This document shows positions 1-7,304 of a stretch of 9,037 nucleotides of DNA, piece by piece (position 1 is the stretch's first letter; every line of letters starts with the position of its first letter). Source of the stretch: an uncultured Prevotellaceae bacterium (GTDB lineage: Bacteria; Bacteroidota; Bacteroidia; Bacteroidales; Bacteroidaceae); the NCBI GenBank assembly GCA_946408305.1, contig CAMJRQ010000032.1:1-9037 (forward strand), written 5' to 3'. Position numbers and translations under genes: made by a program. The notes beneath the pieces were generated by a model. It was not told where the DNA came from and searched no databases. It saw only the letters and a program-made list of their open reading frames with translations.

Positions 1-938
1 AGTGCAGCAGCTGCCAGATGTTGCGCTCGTGGGCCCATCCCGACCTCCACTTCTCCTTCCCCGTCTACAAGAAGAAAGCCACCGACAACACCCTCTCGGA
101 CGACTACTTGCCGCAGTGGCGCGAACAGCTCGGCCGCAACGTGTACTTCGGACTGGAGGACTGGCTCAACGACATCAAGGCCGAGAACCAGCAGGTGATG
201 CACTACGTGGGCGAGAGCGACTCGCTGCAGCGCAAGCTGGCTCTCAAGGCCAGCCAGGGCGGACGCCGCGTGGTGGTGCTGTGGCTGCCCGAACGCATGA
301 AGACCGAGATGGCCAACAAGCTGCTCAAACTCATCGAGGAACCGCCCACGAAGACCCACTTCCTGCTCGTCAGCCAGGAGCCCGACAACGTGCTGGGCAC
401 CATCCAGAGCCGCGTGCAGCGCATACAGGTGCCAGCCCTCACGGAGGACGACATCGCACAGGCCCTCAGCCGGCAGTTCGGCCTCGGCGAGAACGAGGCC
501 CGGCAGGCGGCCCACGTGGCACAGGGCAACTATACGGCCGCGCTGGCTCGCCAGCAGGCGGGCAACGAGGAGGAGCTCTTCTTCGACATGTTCGTGACGC
601 TCATGCGGCAGAGCTACTCACGCCAGGTGCGCGACCTGCGCCAGTGGGCCGACCGCGCCGCCGAGCTCGGACGCGAACGCCAGCGACGCATGCTCGCCTA
701 CTGCCAGCGGCTCGTGCGCGAGAACTTCATCCACAACTTCCACCGGCCCGAGATGTCCTTCGAGACGCAGGCCGAGGAACAGTTCAGCACCCGCTTCGCA
801 CCCTTCATCAACGAGCGCAACGTCATCGGCATCATGGACGAGCTATCGGAGGCTCAGCGCGACATCGAGCAGAACGTGAACGCACGGATGGTATTCTTCG
901 ACTTCGCACTGAAAATCATCGTACTGCTGAAGCAGTAG
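1..938 (+). CDS. holB: DNA polymerase III delta' subunit, 5'-truncated by window edge
   Basis: Delta' is a fixed subunit of the clamp-loader complex that places the sliding clamp on primed DNA. The frame is already open at the window edge (first whole codon at position 3) and reads Cys-Ser-Ser-Cys before the first Met at 18. These look like the last two cysteines of the zinc module found in clamp-loader AAA+ proteins, so the real start lies upstream and the Met at 18 is internal. 311 codons are visible; relatives are about 370-380 residues, so the Walker A region is probably what is missing. Visible family marks are 'HPDLHF' just after the zinc module, the helix 'ANKLLKLIEEPP' (about 311-350), and the SRC-like loop read here as 'SRVQR' (about 410-421), where the usual Cys is Val. 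The rest is the helical C-terminal collar domain. The stop is TAG at 936-938, and ricT follows after 31 bases in the same direction. Confidence 0.92.
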   Translation, partial: CSSCQMLRSWAHPDLHFSFPVYKKKATDNTLSDDYLPQWREQLGRNVYFGLEDWLNDIKAENQQVMHYVGESDSLQRKLALKASQGGRRVVVLWLPERMKTEMANKLLKLIEEPPTKTHFLLVSQEPDNVLGTIQSRVQRIQVPALTEDDIAQALSRQFGLGENEARQAAHVAQGNYTAALARQQAGNEEELFFDMFVTLMRQSYSRQVRDLRQWADRAAELGRERQRRMLAYCQRLVRENFIHNFHRPEMSFETQAEEQFSTRFAPFINERNVIGIMDELSEAQRDIEQNVNARMVFFDFALKIIVLLKQ

Positions 939-969
939 CTTGGATTAGAGAACAGAGACAAAGAGAGAT

Positions 970-2127
970 ATGGAAGATTTCTATACATGCGGCTGCGGCG
1001 GACGCGGCCTGTGCAGCAAAGGAGCCCACACAGGGCACTACTGCCAACTGAACACCTACGACTACATGGCCGACCTGCCGGGCAACACGGAGGTGACCGA
1101 CCTGGTGGAGGTGCAGTTTAAGAACACACGCAAGGGATACTACCACAACAGCAACGGGCTGCCGCTCGAGAAAGGCGACGTGGTGGCCGTCGAGGCCAGT
1201 CCCGGGCACGACATCGGCACCGTGACGATGACGGGCTCGCTCGTGCCCCTGCAGATGAAGAAGGCCAACCTGAAGAGCTCCGAGGAAATTCGGCGCATCT
1301 ACCGCAAGGCACGTCCCGTGGACATGGAGAAATACGCCGAGGCCAAAGCTCGCGAGCACGACACGATGATTCAGAGCCGCCAGATTGCCAAAGACCTGGG
1401 ACTGGAGATGAAAATCGGCGACGTGGAATACCAGGGCGACGGCAACAAAGCCATCTTCTACTACATCGCCGACGGCCGCGTGGACTTCCGCCAGCTCATC
1501 AAGGTGCTGGCCGAGGCCTTCCACGTGCGCATCGAGATGAAACAAATCGGTGCACGGCAGGAAGCCGGACGCATCGGCGGATTCGGTCCCTGCGGACGCG
1601 AACTCTGCTGCGCCACATGGATGAAGAACTTCGTCAGCGTGGGCACCGGCGCTGCCCGCTTCCAGAGCCTCAGCCTCAACCCGCAGAAGCTGGCCGGACA
1701 GTGCGCCAAGCTGAAATGCTGCATCAACTACGAGGTGGACCAATACATGGAGGCCAACTCGGCACTGCCCAGCCGCGAGATTGTGCTGCAGACCCAAGAC
1801 GGCGACTTCTACTACTTCAAGGCCGACATACTGAGCCGCATGGTCACCTACTCCACCGACAAGCGACTGGCGGCCAACCTGGTGACCATCAGCGCCGAAC
1901 GTGCTAAGGCCATCATCGCCATGAATAAGGCCGGAGAGAAGCCCCTGGCACTCGAGGAGGGCGGACGCCAACAGCCCGAACGGCCCATCGACCTGGCTAC
2001 GCAGGATGACCTGAACCGCTTCGACAAGAAGAAAAAGAAGAAAAAGAAGAAGAAAAAACCGCAGCCCGCCCAGGGAGGCCAGGCCGAAACACAAGGCACC
2101 GAACCCCCGGCAACGGGAATGCCATGA
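970..2127 (+). CDS. ricT: RicT/YaaT-like PSP1-domain iron-sulfur protein with poly-lysine tail
   Basis: This is a 385-residue member of the PSP1 C-terminal domain family. In Bacillus subtilis RicT (YaaT) joins RicA and RicF in an Fe-S complex that affects RNase Y-dependent mRNA processing; in Bacteroidales its role is not settled. The PSP1 core spans about residues 108-198. It is followed by the diagnostic cysteine block 'CGRELCC' (C208, C213, C214), 'LSLNP', and a second group C245, C250, C251 before 'INYE'. These are the likely cluster ligands. The N-terminus is Cys/His-rich (C7, C9, C15, H20, H23, C25) and reads straight into 'LVEVQFKNTRKGYY'. After about residue 325 the protein is low-complexity, with 11 consecutive lysines at 353-363 (2026-2058) and a Pro/Gln-rich end. 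The start ATG at 970 has only a purine-rich leader (AAAGAGAGAT), with no strong Shine-Dalgarno, as is common in Bacteroidetes. Its TGA overlaps the gldH ATG as ATGA, suggesting translational coupling. Confidence 0.9.
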   Translation: MEDFYTCGCGGRGLCSKGAHTGHYCQLNTYDYMADLPGNTEVTDLVEVQFKNTRKGYYHNSNGLPLEKGDVVAVEASPGHDIGTVTMTGSLVPLQMKKANLKSSEEIRRIYRKARPVDMEKYAEAKAREHDTMIQSRQIAKDLGLEMKIGDVEYQGDGNKAIFYYIADGRVDFRQLIKVLAEAFHVRIEMKQIGARQEAGRIGGFGPCGRELCCATWMKNFVSVGTGAARFQSLSLNPQKLAGQCAKLKCCINYEVDQYMEANSALPSREIVLQTQDGDFYYFKADILSRMVTYSTDKRLAANLVTISAERAKAIIAMNKAGEKPLALEEGGRQQPERPIDLATQDDLNRFDKKKKKKKKKKKPQPAQGGQAETQGTEPPATGMP

Positions 2128-2576
2128 CGGCCGCAAAATGGCTGGCCGCACTCGGCGTGTGGCTGCTGGCAGGATGCACGGAGAACACGCTCTTCCACTC
2201 CTACCAGAGCATCGGCGAGGAGGGATGGCGACGCACCGACACGCTCTGCTTCACCCTCGCGCCCTCCCCCACCCCGTGCCTGGCAGCCACCTTCGTGGAG
2301 ATACGCCTCGACCGCTCATTCCCCTACCGCGAACTGTGGCTCCAGCTGGAGAAACGCTCCGGAGAGAAGACCGAGCAAGACACGCTCTGCTTCCGCCTGA
2401 CCGACGAGACTGAATCGCTCAGCGGCAAGGGGCTGAACCTGCTCCAATACGAGCTGGCGGGAGGAAACATACGCCTGCAGGAGGCATCGGGAGCCGAACT
2501 GCGGCTGCATCACCTCATGGAGCGCGAAATCATGCCCCACATCAGCGAGGTGGGCATTCGGGTGGAACGCCAGTAG
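2124..2576 (+). CDS. gldH: GldH-family lipoprotein
   Basis: This 150-residue protein has a short lipoprotein signal: a charged start (K5), a hydrophobic stretch of residues 6-17, and the lipobox L-A-G-C with C18 as the lipidated cysteine. The mature part matches the GldH family pattern: 'LFHSYQSI' near the start, 'GWRRTDTLCF', 'FPYRELWLQLE' in the middle, a Gly-rich 'LSGKGLNLLQYE', and the closing 'SEVGIRVER'. GldH was defined as a gliding-motility lipoprotein in Flavobacterium. Homologues are widespread in non-gliding Bacteroidales, where the role is unclear (cell-envelope or type IX secretion related). The start ATG lies inside the end of ricT (ATGA, 4-base overlap), so it is probably translated by re-initiation. 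The length is close to the family norm of about 150-165 residues. Its stop lies 15 bases from the stop of the converging rodA gene. Confidence 0.85.
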   Translation: MTAAKWLAALGVWLLAGCTENTLFHSYQSIGEEGWRRTDTLCFTLAPSPTPCLAATFVEIRLDRSFPYRELWLQLEKRSGEKTEQDTLCFRLTDETESLSGKGLNLLQYELAGGNIRLQEASGAELRLHHLMEREIMPHISEVGIRVERQ

Positions 2577-2602
2577 AGAGGCACCTCTGCGTCAGCGACG
2601 CA
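2577..2602. terminator. Inverted repeats in the gldH/rodA convergent gap (possible weak terminator)
   Basis: Two small inverted repeats lie side by side here. AGAGG (2577-2581) pairs with CCTCT (2584-2588); allowing for a usable loop this is a 4-bp stem with a GCAC loop. TGCGTC (2588-2593) pairs with GACGCA (2597-2602) around an AGC loop. They share base 2588 and cover the 15-base gap between the two stop codons plus the last codons of rodA. No T-run follows on either strand, so this is not a classic intrinsic terminator. The position between two converging operons is the main argument for a role in ending transcription. Confidence 0.25.
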
Positions 2603-4091
2603 TGCGGTTGCGCCCGGCATCAATCCGCAGGAAGATAAACAACAAAATTGTGAAGCCCCACAGCGACGAACCGCCGTAGCTGAAGAAGGGCAAGGGGATA
2701 CCGATGACCGGCGTAAGCCCCAACACCATTCCCACATTGATAAACAGGTGGAAGAGGAAGATGCTCAGCACGCAGTAGCCGTAGACACGGCCAAACGTGT
2801 AGGGCTGACGTTCGGCCACATGGATGAGCCTCAGGATGAGCGCCAGGAACAGGAACAGCACCAGGGCACAGCCCAGGAAGCCTTCCTCCTCGCCCACCGT
2901 ACAGAAGATGAAGTCGGTGTCCTGCTCGGGCACGTATTTGAGCTTCGTCTGCGTGCCATTCAGGAAGCCCTTGCCACGCAGCCCGCCCGAGCCGATGGCA
3001 ATCTTGGCCTGAATGACGTTGTAGCCGGCACCGCGCGGGTCGTCCTCGAGACCGAGCAGCACCTTGATGCGCGTCTGCTGGTGGGGCTCCATCACATGGT
3101 TCAGCACGTAATCGGCCGAATAATAGAACGCCAACGAGCCCAGCGCGAACATGGCGATGTAGAAATAAGGAAGCAGACGCTCGCGGAGGGCCAGAAAGAG
3201 CAGGGCGAGCACCGTGAAGAGGCAGACACCTGCCTGCACCCAGACCACATCGAAGGGAATGACGAAACGCGAGAACAACACTGCCAGCATCACCAGGCCG
3301 ATGCCGCCAAAGAGCGTCCACCAGGCCACCGTGCGCCGCTGCGTGTAAATCCAAAGCATGCAGCCGGTGAAGAGTTGAATGAGCAGCAGGACGAGGAAGG
3401 GGCCGACGTGAATGGCCGAATGAGCCCAGAGCGGAAGGTCGGCAAAGCGCACCCCGACCACGAAATACACCACGGCTGCGATGCCGGTGAAAAGGATGCT
3501 GCCATGCATCCCCTCGCGATAGAGCATCAGGAAGAAACTCAGATAGACCAGGGCCGAGCCCGTCTCCTTCTGCAGCACGATGAGCAACATGGGCAGCACG
3601 ATGACGGCACAGACAATGAAGAGATCGCGCCAACGCGACACGTTGAACCCGTTGACGCTCATCACCTTGGCCACACAGAGTGCCGTGGCGAACTTGGCAA
3701 ACTCGGCCGGTTGGATGCTGAACGAGCCGACCTTAATCCAGGAGAGCGATCCCTTGATGTCGTGCGCCAGGAAGGGAGTGACGAAGAGCAGCACGAGGAA
3801 CGCCAGATAGAGCAGATACGAGAGCGACTCGATGAGGCGGTCGTCGGTCATCAGGATGAGCGTGGCCAGCACGAGCGAGCTGCCAATCCATACAATCTGC
3901 ATGCCGCTGCGGGTGGAGAAATCGAAGAAGTTGCCCGCCTGGTCGAAATCGTAGGTGGCTCCGCACACGCTCATCCAACCCAATCCGAGCAGGACGACAT
4001 AGAGCAGGATGGTAATCCAGTCGATGGATTGCAGGAGCCCTATGGTTTTTTGGTGTTGTCCGCCGTCGGCGATTCGTTGTCCGTTGTCCAT
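2592..4091 (-). CDS. rodA: SEDS peptidoglycan glycosyltransferase RodA
   Basis: RodA is the membrane glycan polymerase of the rod complex. It joins lipid II units and works with the class B PBP encoded just upstream. The 499-residue protein is almost entirely hydrophobic segments, starting with 'WITILLYVVLLGLGWMSVCGA'. Family marks are 'QPAEFAK' at 127-133, 'LQKETGSALVYLSFF', the 'P-x3-DTDFIF' loop with the catalytic-type Asp at D393 (equivalent to E. coli RodA D262), 'EEEGFLG', and the closing 'GIPLPFFSYGGSSL'. The start is fixed by context: an in-frame TGA lies at 4103-4101, and the ATG at 4091 is the only ATG before the first membrane segment. The gene overlaps the end of mrdA by 52 bases. 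Its first residues (MDNGQRIADGGQHQ) are translated from a heptamer repeat array rather than from conserved RodA sequence. The stop is TGA at 2594-2592. Confidence 0.95.
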   Translation of the reverse strand: MDNGQRIADGGQHQKTIGLLQSIDWITILLYVVLLGLGWMSVCGATYDFDQAGNFFDFSTRSGMQIVWIGSSLVLATLILMTDDRLIESLSYLLYLAFLVLLFVTPFLAHDIKGSLSWIKVGSFSIQPAEFAKFATALCVAKVMSVNGFNVSRWRDLFIVCAVIVLPMLLIVLQKETGSALVYLSFFLMLYREGMHGSILFTGIAAVVYFVVGVRFADLPLWAHSAIHVGPFLVLLLIQLFTGCMLWIYTQRRTVAWWTLFGGIGLVMLAVLFSRFVIPFDVVWVQAGVCLFTVLALLFLALRERLLPYFYIAMFALGSLAFYYSADYVLNHVMEPHQQTRIKVLLGLEDDPRGAGYNVIQAKIAIGSGGLRGKGFLNGTQTKLKYVPEQDTDFIFCTVGEEEGFLGCALVLFLFLALILRLIHVAERQPYTFGRVYGYCVLSIFLFHLFINVGMVLGLTPVIGIPLPFFSYGGSSLWGFTILLFIFLRIDAGRNRMRR

Positions 4092-5944
4092 TGTCCGTAA
4101 TCAAAGGGTTGATAGAGATGCCGGTTCTCGAAGAGCGTGGCCTTTGCCTCGCTGGCCTCGCTTAGTGAGCCCCGCAGATACTGTTCCATCATCAGTGCGC
4201 CGATGGGCACACCGAATGTGGCACCGTAATGTCCGTTCTCCACATAGACGCAGATGGCAATCTTCGGGGCGTCCTTCGGAGCAAAGCCCATGAAGACGCT
4301 GTGGTCCTGTCCGTGAGGGTTCTGTGCCGTGCCGGTCTTGCCGCACACTTCATACCAAGGGCTGTTGGCTCCGCGGCACGTTCCGCCCAGCACCGCCGAG
4401 CGCATGCCCTGTGCCACAACCTCGTAGTGCTGACGGTCAACCATCGTATAGCGGCGGCGTGTATAGAGCGTGTCGAGGGGCTCGTCCTGCACCTCCTTCA
4501 CCAGATGAGGGGTGAGAAAAAAGCCGCGGTTGGCGATGGTGGCGCCCAGGTTGGCTATCTGCAGAGGTGTCAGGTTCACCTCGCCCTGGCCGATGGCGAT
4601 GCTGATGATGGAGAGCGCGTTCCACGATGCCTTGTAGGCCTTGTCGTAATACTGCGCATTGGGAATCATGCCGCGCTTCTCGCCCGGGAGGTCAACCCCC
4701 AGCTGATAGCCGAAGCCCATGGACACCATGAAGTCCTTCCAGCGCGTCATGGCCTCCTGCACGGTCGCGTACTTCGTGCGGTTGCTCAGCATGTGATAGA
4801 GCCCCCAGCAGAAATAGCCGTTGCACGAGGTGGCGATGGCCGGCACGAGCGGCAGGGGCGAGGGGTGTCCGTGGCAGCCCACCTTGAGCCCGCGGAAGCG
4901 GAAGCCGTGGCTGCAGGGATAGGAGGTGGACGGCGTGATGATGCCTTCCTGGAGCAGCATGAGGGCCTGCCCGGTCTTGAACGTCGAGCCGGGCGGATAT
5001 TGGCCCATGATGGCTCGGTTGAGGAGCGGCTTATGAGGGTCTTGCCCCAGGATGTGGTTGTTGCGTCCCCGCTGCCGACCCACCATCATGCGGGGGTCGT
5101 AGTTCGGGCTCGATACCATGCAGAGCACTTCGCCCGTGGCGGGTTCGATGGCCACGATGCTGCCCATCTTTCCTTTCATCAGACGTTCGCCCAAGGCCTG
5201 CAGATTGAGGTCGATGGCAAGCGTCAGGTTCTTTCCGGGAACGGGAGCCTGGTCAAAGCGGCCCTCCTGATAGCGGCCCTTGATGCGTCCGTGGGCATCG
5301 CGCAGCAGGATTTCCGAGCCTTTCGTGCCGCGCAGTTGTTTCTCGTAGGAGCGTTCCACACCCAGTTTCCCGATGTAGTCGCCCGGCTGGTAGTACTCGT
5401 CGGCCTCGATGTCGGCACGCCCCACCTCGCCCACGTCGCCCAGGATGTGGGCCGCATGGGGATACTGATACTGGCGGATGCTGCGTTTCTGGACGTAAAA
5501 GCCGGGGAAGCGGAACAGCTTCTCCTGAAAGCGGCTGAACTCCTCGGCCGAGAGCTGGCTCATGAAGATTTGCTGGGTGTAGCGGCTGTAGCCCGGATTG
5601 CGGTTGCGGTCCTTTATCTCGGCCATGCGCCGCGCATACCAATCGGGGGTGATGCCGAGACTCTCGCAGAGGTCGAGCGTGTCGACACCCACCTGCTCGT
5701 TCATCACCACCATGATGTCGTAGGACGGCTGGTTGTAGACGAGGAGCTGGCCGTTGCGGTCGGTGATGACTCCGCGTGCCGGATACTGGATGCGCTTCAG
5801 GAAGGCATTCGAATCGGCATTGCGCTTGAAATCGTCGCTGAGCATCTGCAGCGAGAAGAGCCTGGCCAGATAGAGCAGCACGATGACGATGGCTGCGCCG
5901 CCCAGCACATACTTGCGTTTCTCCAGTTCGTGATTGACCGGCAT
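4040..5944 (-). CDS. mrdA: Penicillin-binding protein 2, elongation transpeptidase
   Basis: This 634-residue class B PBP cross-links peptidoglycan during cell elongation as RodA's partner. It has one N-terminal membrane anchor (about 11-34, 'KYVLGGAAIVIVLLYLARLF'). The non-catalytic PBP-dimer domain runs from about 50 to 235 with 'RGVITDRNGQLL' at its start and 'YQPGDYIGKLGVE' near its end. The transpeptidase domain runs from about 255 to 600. All three active-site motifs are present: S320-T-F-K323, S373-C-N375 and K536-T-G538. The start ATG at 5944 lies 9 bases after the mreD stop, and that stop is part of a GAGG (5955-5952) seven bases upstream, which could act as a ribosome-binding site. 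The last roughly 17 residues, after 'LYQPFDY', are polar and low-complexity and are encoded by the heptamer array at 4055-4103, so they are probably a recent addition. The end overlaps rodA by 52 bases. Confidence 0.96.
   Translation of the reverse strand: MPVNHELEKRKYVLGGAAIVIVLLYLARLFSLQMLSDDFKRNADSNAFLKRIQYPARGVITDRNGQLLVYNQPSYDIMVVMNEQVGVDTLDLCESLGITPDWYARRMAEIKDRNRNPGYSRYTQQIFMSQLSAEEFSRFQEKLFRFPGFYVQKRSIRQYQYPHAAHILGDVGEVGRADIEADEYYQPGDYIGKLGVERSYEKQLRGTKGSEILLRDAHGRIKGRYQEGRFDQAPVPGKNLTLAIDLNLQALGERLMKGKMGSIVAIEPATGEVLCMVSSPNYDPRMMVGRQRGRNNHILGQDPHKPLLNRAIMGQYPPGSTFKTGQALMLLQEGIITPSTSYPCSHGFRFRGLKVGCHGHPSPLPLVPAIATSCNGYFCWGLYHMLSNRTKYATVQEAMTRWKDFMVSMGFGYQLGVDLPGEKRGMIPNAQYYDKAYKASWNALSIISIAIGQGEVNLTPLQIANLGATIANRGFFLTPHLVKEVQDEPLDTLYTRRRYTMVDRQHYEVVAQGMRSAVLGGTCRGANSPWYEVCGKTGTAQNPHGQDHSVFMGFAPKDAPKIAICVYVENGHYGATFGVPIGALMMEQYLRGSLSEASEAKATLFENRHLYQPFDYGQWTTDNESPTADNTKKP
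4055..4103. repeat. Heptamer repeat array at the mrdA/rodA junction (7 x 7 bp, degenerate)
   Basis: On the + strand the unit GTTGTCC occurs exactly at 4055, 4076 and 4083, and a one-mismatch copy ATTGTCC starts at 4090. All starts are separated by multiples of 7. The slots at 4062, 4069 and 4097 hold degraded units, giving seven slots over 49 bp. In gene sense (- strand) the unit is GGACAAC. The ATG of rodA (4091-4089) spans the junction of the GGACAAT variant and the next unit, and the end of mrdA reads through the array in a different frame. The unit matches the array at 8329-8377. The exact copies make the repeat itself certain; the phase of the degraded slots is my reading. Confidence 0.8.
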
Positions 5945-5953
5945 AGGCTCGCC

Positions 5954-6460
5954 TCACTTTCGTTTGCCGCGAAAGAGCTCGAGCGTCAGGATGAGCAGCA
6001 GGGAGAGTGCTGTGCCCGAGAGAAAGGAGAGGAGCAGTTCGCGGGGATGATGGATTGAAAAGAACTCCAGCAGATAGAATGCGGCGTGGTGCACGATGAG
6101 CAGCAGGGCCACGAAACGGGCGTGGTTGGCCCGCCCCATCGACGTATAGTCGGGCACCATGTCGATGGCCGAGTCGCGCGGCACCATCACGTTGAGCAGC
6201 GCTGGCCGCACCATGGCAGCCAGCGTCATCGAGGCCGTGGCCATGCCCAGCGTGTTGCTGAAGACGTCGACAATCAGTCCGGTGGCAAAGCCCCACAGCA
6301 GGAGGCTGATGCGCGAGGCGTTGAGGGGAAAATAGAGCAGAAAGGCCACGTAGATCATGGGCGTGGCATAGCCGAAGAGGTGGACGTGGTTCAGCAGCAG
6401 CACTTGCAGGGCTATGAGCCCCAGCATCTGCATGAGGTGGATGAACTGGCGGACTATCAT
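5954..6460 (-). CDS. mreD: Rod shape-determining membrane protein MreD
   Basis: MreD is a small integral membrane protein of the rod complex that works with MreC to connect MreB filaments to the peptidoglycan enzymes. At 168 residues the length is normal for the family. Roughly five to six membrane segments are visible: about 10-27, 30-47, 52-74, 75-93, 115-135 and 142-163. 'GFATGLIVDVFSNTLGM' in the third and fourth is the most typical stretch, with the conserved Gly and Asp of MreD. The protein ends in a basic RGKRK tail, which should be cytoplasmic. Identification rests partly on position, because MreD diverges quickly, but size, topology and its place between mreC and mrdA all agree. The start ATG at 6460 directly follows the TAG of mreC (6463-6461) with no base between, so coupled translation is likely. 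Confidence 0.92.
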   Translation of the reverse strand: MIVRQFIHLMQMLGLIALQVLLLNHVHLFGYATPMIYVAFLLYFPLNASRISLLLWGFATGLIVDVFSNTLGMATASMTLAAMVRPALLNVMVPRDSAIDMVPDYTSMGRANHARFVALLLIVHHAAFYLLEFFSIHHPRELLLSFLSGTALSLLLILTLELFRGKRK

Positions 6461-7303
6461 CTATCGGTTCGGTTTCACGGTCATTGTATCGAGTTCGGCC
6501 TCGTGTTCCTGCACCACCACGCAGACGTCCCGGACTCGTGCAAGGTCGGTGCTGAGCTCCACCTCGAGCTTATAGGAGAGTCCGTCGTCGCTGTCCTGAA
6601 TGCGGGCCACGCGCCCCACATAGATGCCTGGCGGGAAGACGCTGCTGAAGCCGCTCGTCTCCACCTCGTCGCCCACCTGGAACGTGGCGTGGCGCGGGAT
6701 GTCGTCGATGTAGGCTCGCAGGGGGCTGCCTCCGTTCCACTTCAGATAGCCGAAGAATTCGGAGCCCCTGAGGCGGCAGCTGATGTTGCTGCGGCTGTTC
6801 AGGACCGACATGACGATGGCATACCGGGGGCTCGTCTTGGCCACAATGCCCACCAGCCCGGCGCCACTCAGCACGCCCATCTCGGGGCGCACTCCGTCGT
6901 CCGAGCCGCGGTTGATGGTCAGATAGTTTTCGGGCAGGTTCACGCTGTTCGAGATGACCTGGGCCGGAATCAGCGTGACCCCCTCGAGCGAGGGGATGGT
7001 GTCGAGGCTGGCCTGCAGGCTGTCGGCCGCTTGCTCCATCAGACGATGGCGCAGGCGGTCGTTTTCGTTCTGCAGGATGATGTTCAGCTCCGTGAGTTCG
7101 GCATTGCGCCGGTTCAGGCCGATGTACGACATGGCCTCGGCCTCCCATTCAATCACCTGCCCCACGGCGGTGTTGGCCTGTGTGAGCCACACGCTGTGCT
7201 GGAAGCGGTTGTAGCGGAAGAGCATAACGCCCGCCAGTGTCTCCAGCAGGAGGAAGACAATCCAGTGGGCGTTCTGTGCCAGTCTTTCGAGCAGCTCTCT
7301 CAA
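6461..7303 (-). CDS. mreC: Rod shape-determining protein MreC (TTG start)
   Basis: MreC is the periplasmic scaffold of the rod complex; it binds PBP2 and is anchored by one membrane helix. The 280-residue protein has a short cytoplasmic start, a membrane segment at about 13-31 (in 'HWIVFLLLETLAGVMLFRYN'), and a coiled coil at about 62-97 rich in Glu, Asn, Arg and Leu. Two beta domains follow, with typical 'NYLTINRGSDDGV', 'GLVGIV', 'YAIVMSVLN' and 'GDEVETSGFSSVFPPGIYVG'. The start appears to be TTG at 7303-7301. An in-frame TGA lies three codons upstream (7312-7310), no ATG is available before the membrane helix, and the predicted 'MRELLE...' start resembles other Bacteroidales MreC proteins. 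Only one base separates it from the mreB stop (TAA, 7307-7305), and I see no Shine-Dalgarno, so initiation probably depends on coupling to mreB. Confidence 0.95.
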   Translation of the reverse strand: MRELLERLAQNAHWIVFLLLETLAGVMLFRYNRFQHSVWLTQANTAVGQVIEWEAEAMSYIGLNRRNAELTELNIILQNENDRLRHRLMEQAADSLQASLDTIPSLEGVTLIPAQVISNSVNLPENYLTINRGSDDGVRPEMGVLSGAGLVGIVAKTSPRYAIVMSVLNSRSNISCRLRGSEFFGYLKWNGGSPLRAYIDDIPRHATFQVGDEVETSGFSSVFPPGIYVGRVARIQDSDDGLSYKLEVELSTDLARVRDVCVVVQEHEAELDTMTVKPNR

Positions 7304-7304
7304 T

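Noticed and set aside
939..969. A degraded copy of the heptamer repeat in the ricT leader (AGACAAA, then AGATATG)
   Set aside because: The spacing between the two partial matches is not a multiple of 7, and the leader is simply purine-rich, so chance is the better explanation.
2..1051. A 349-codon + strand frame overlapping holB and the start of ricT
   Set aside because: Its product is Arg/Pro/Gln/Ala-rich with no motif, while the alternative frame clearly encodes delta'.
2053..2059. A AAAAAAC slippery heptamer in ricT that might allow programmed -1 frameshifting
   Set aside because: The heptamer is not in the frame needed for tandem slippage (zero-frame codons are AAA AAA CCG), and no stem-loop stands out immediately downstream.
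916..2151. A 411-codon - strand frame opposite ricT
   Set aside because: It runs antisense to a clear RicT gene, and its leucine/phenylalanine run is just the complement of the poly-lysine codons.
2748..4100. A 450-codon + strand frame opposite rodA, and similar ones opposite mreC/mreD (6086-7339) and mreB (7368-8390)
   Set aside because: These are mirror frames of well-identified genes; their Gln/His/Glu-rich, low-complexity products have no recognisable fold or start signal.
4229..6058. A 609-codon open frame on the + strand opposite mrdA
   Set aside because: It is antisense to a gene with all three PBP active-site motifs. The translation is rich in His, Ala, Val and Arg, typical of the mirror frame of GC-rich coding DNA, and shows no domain motif.
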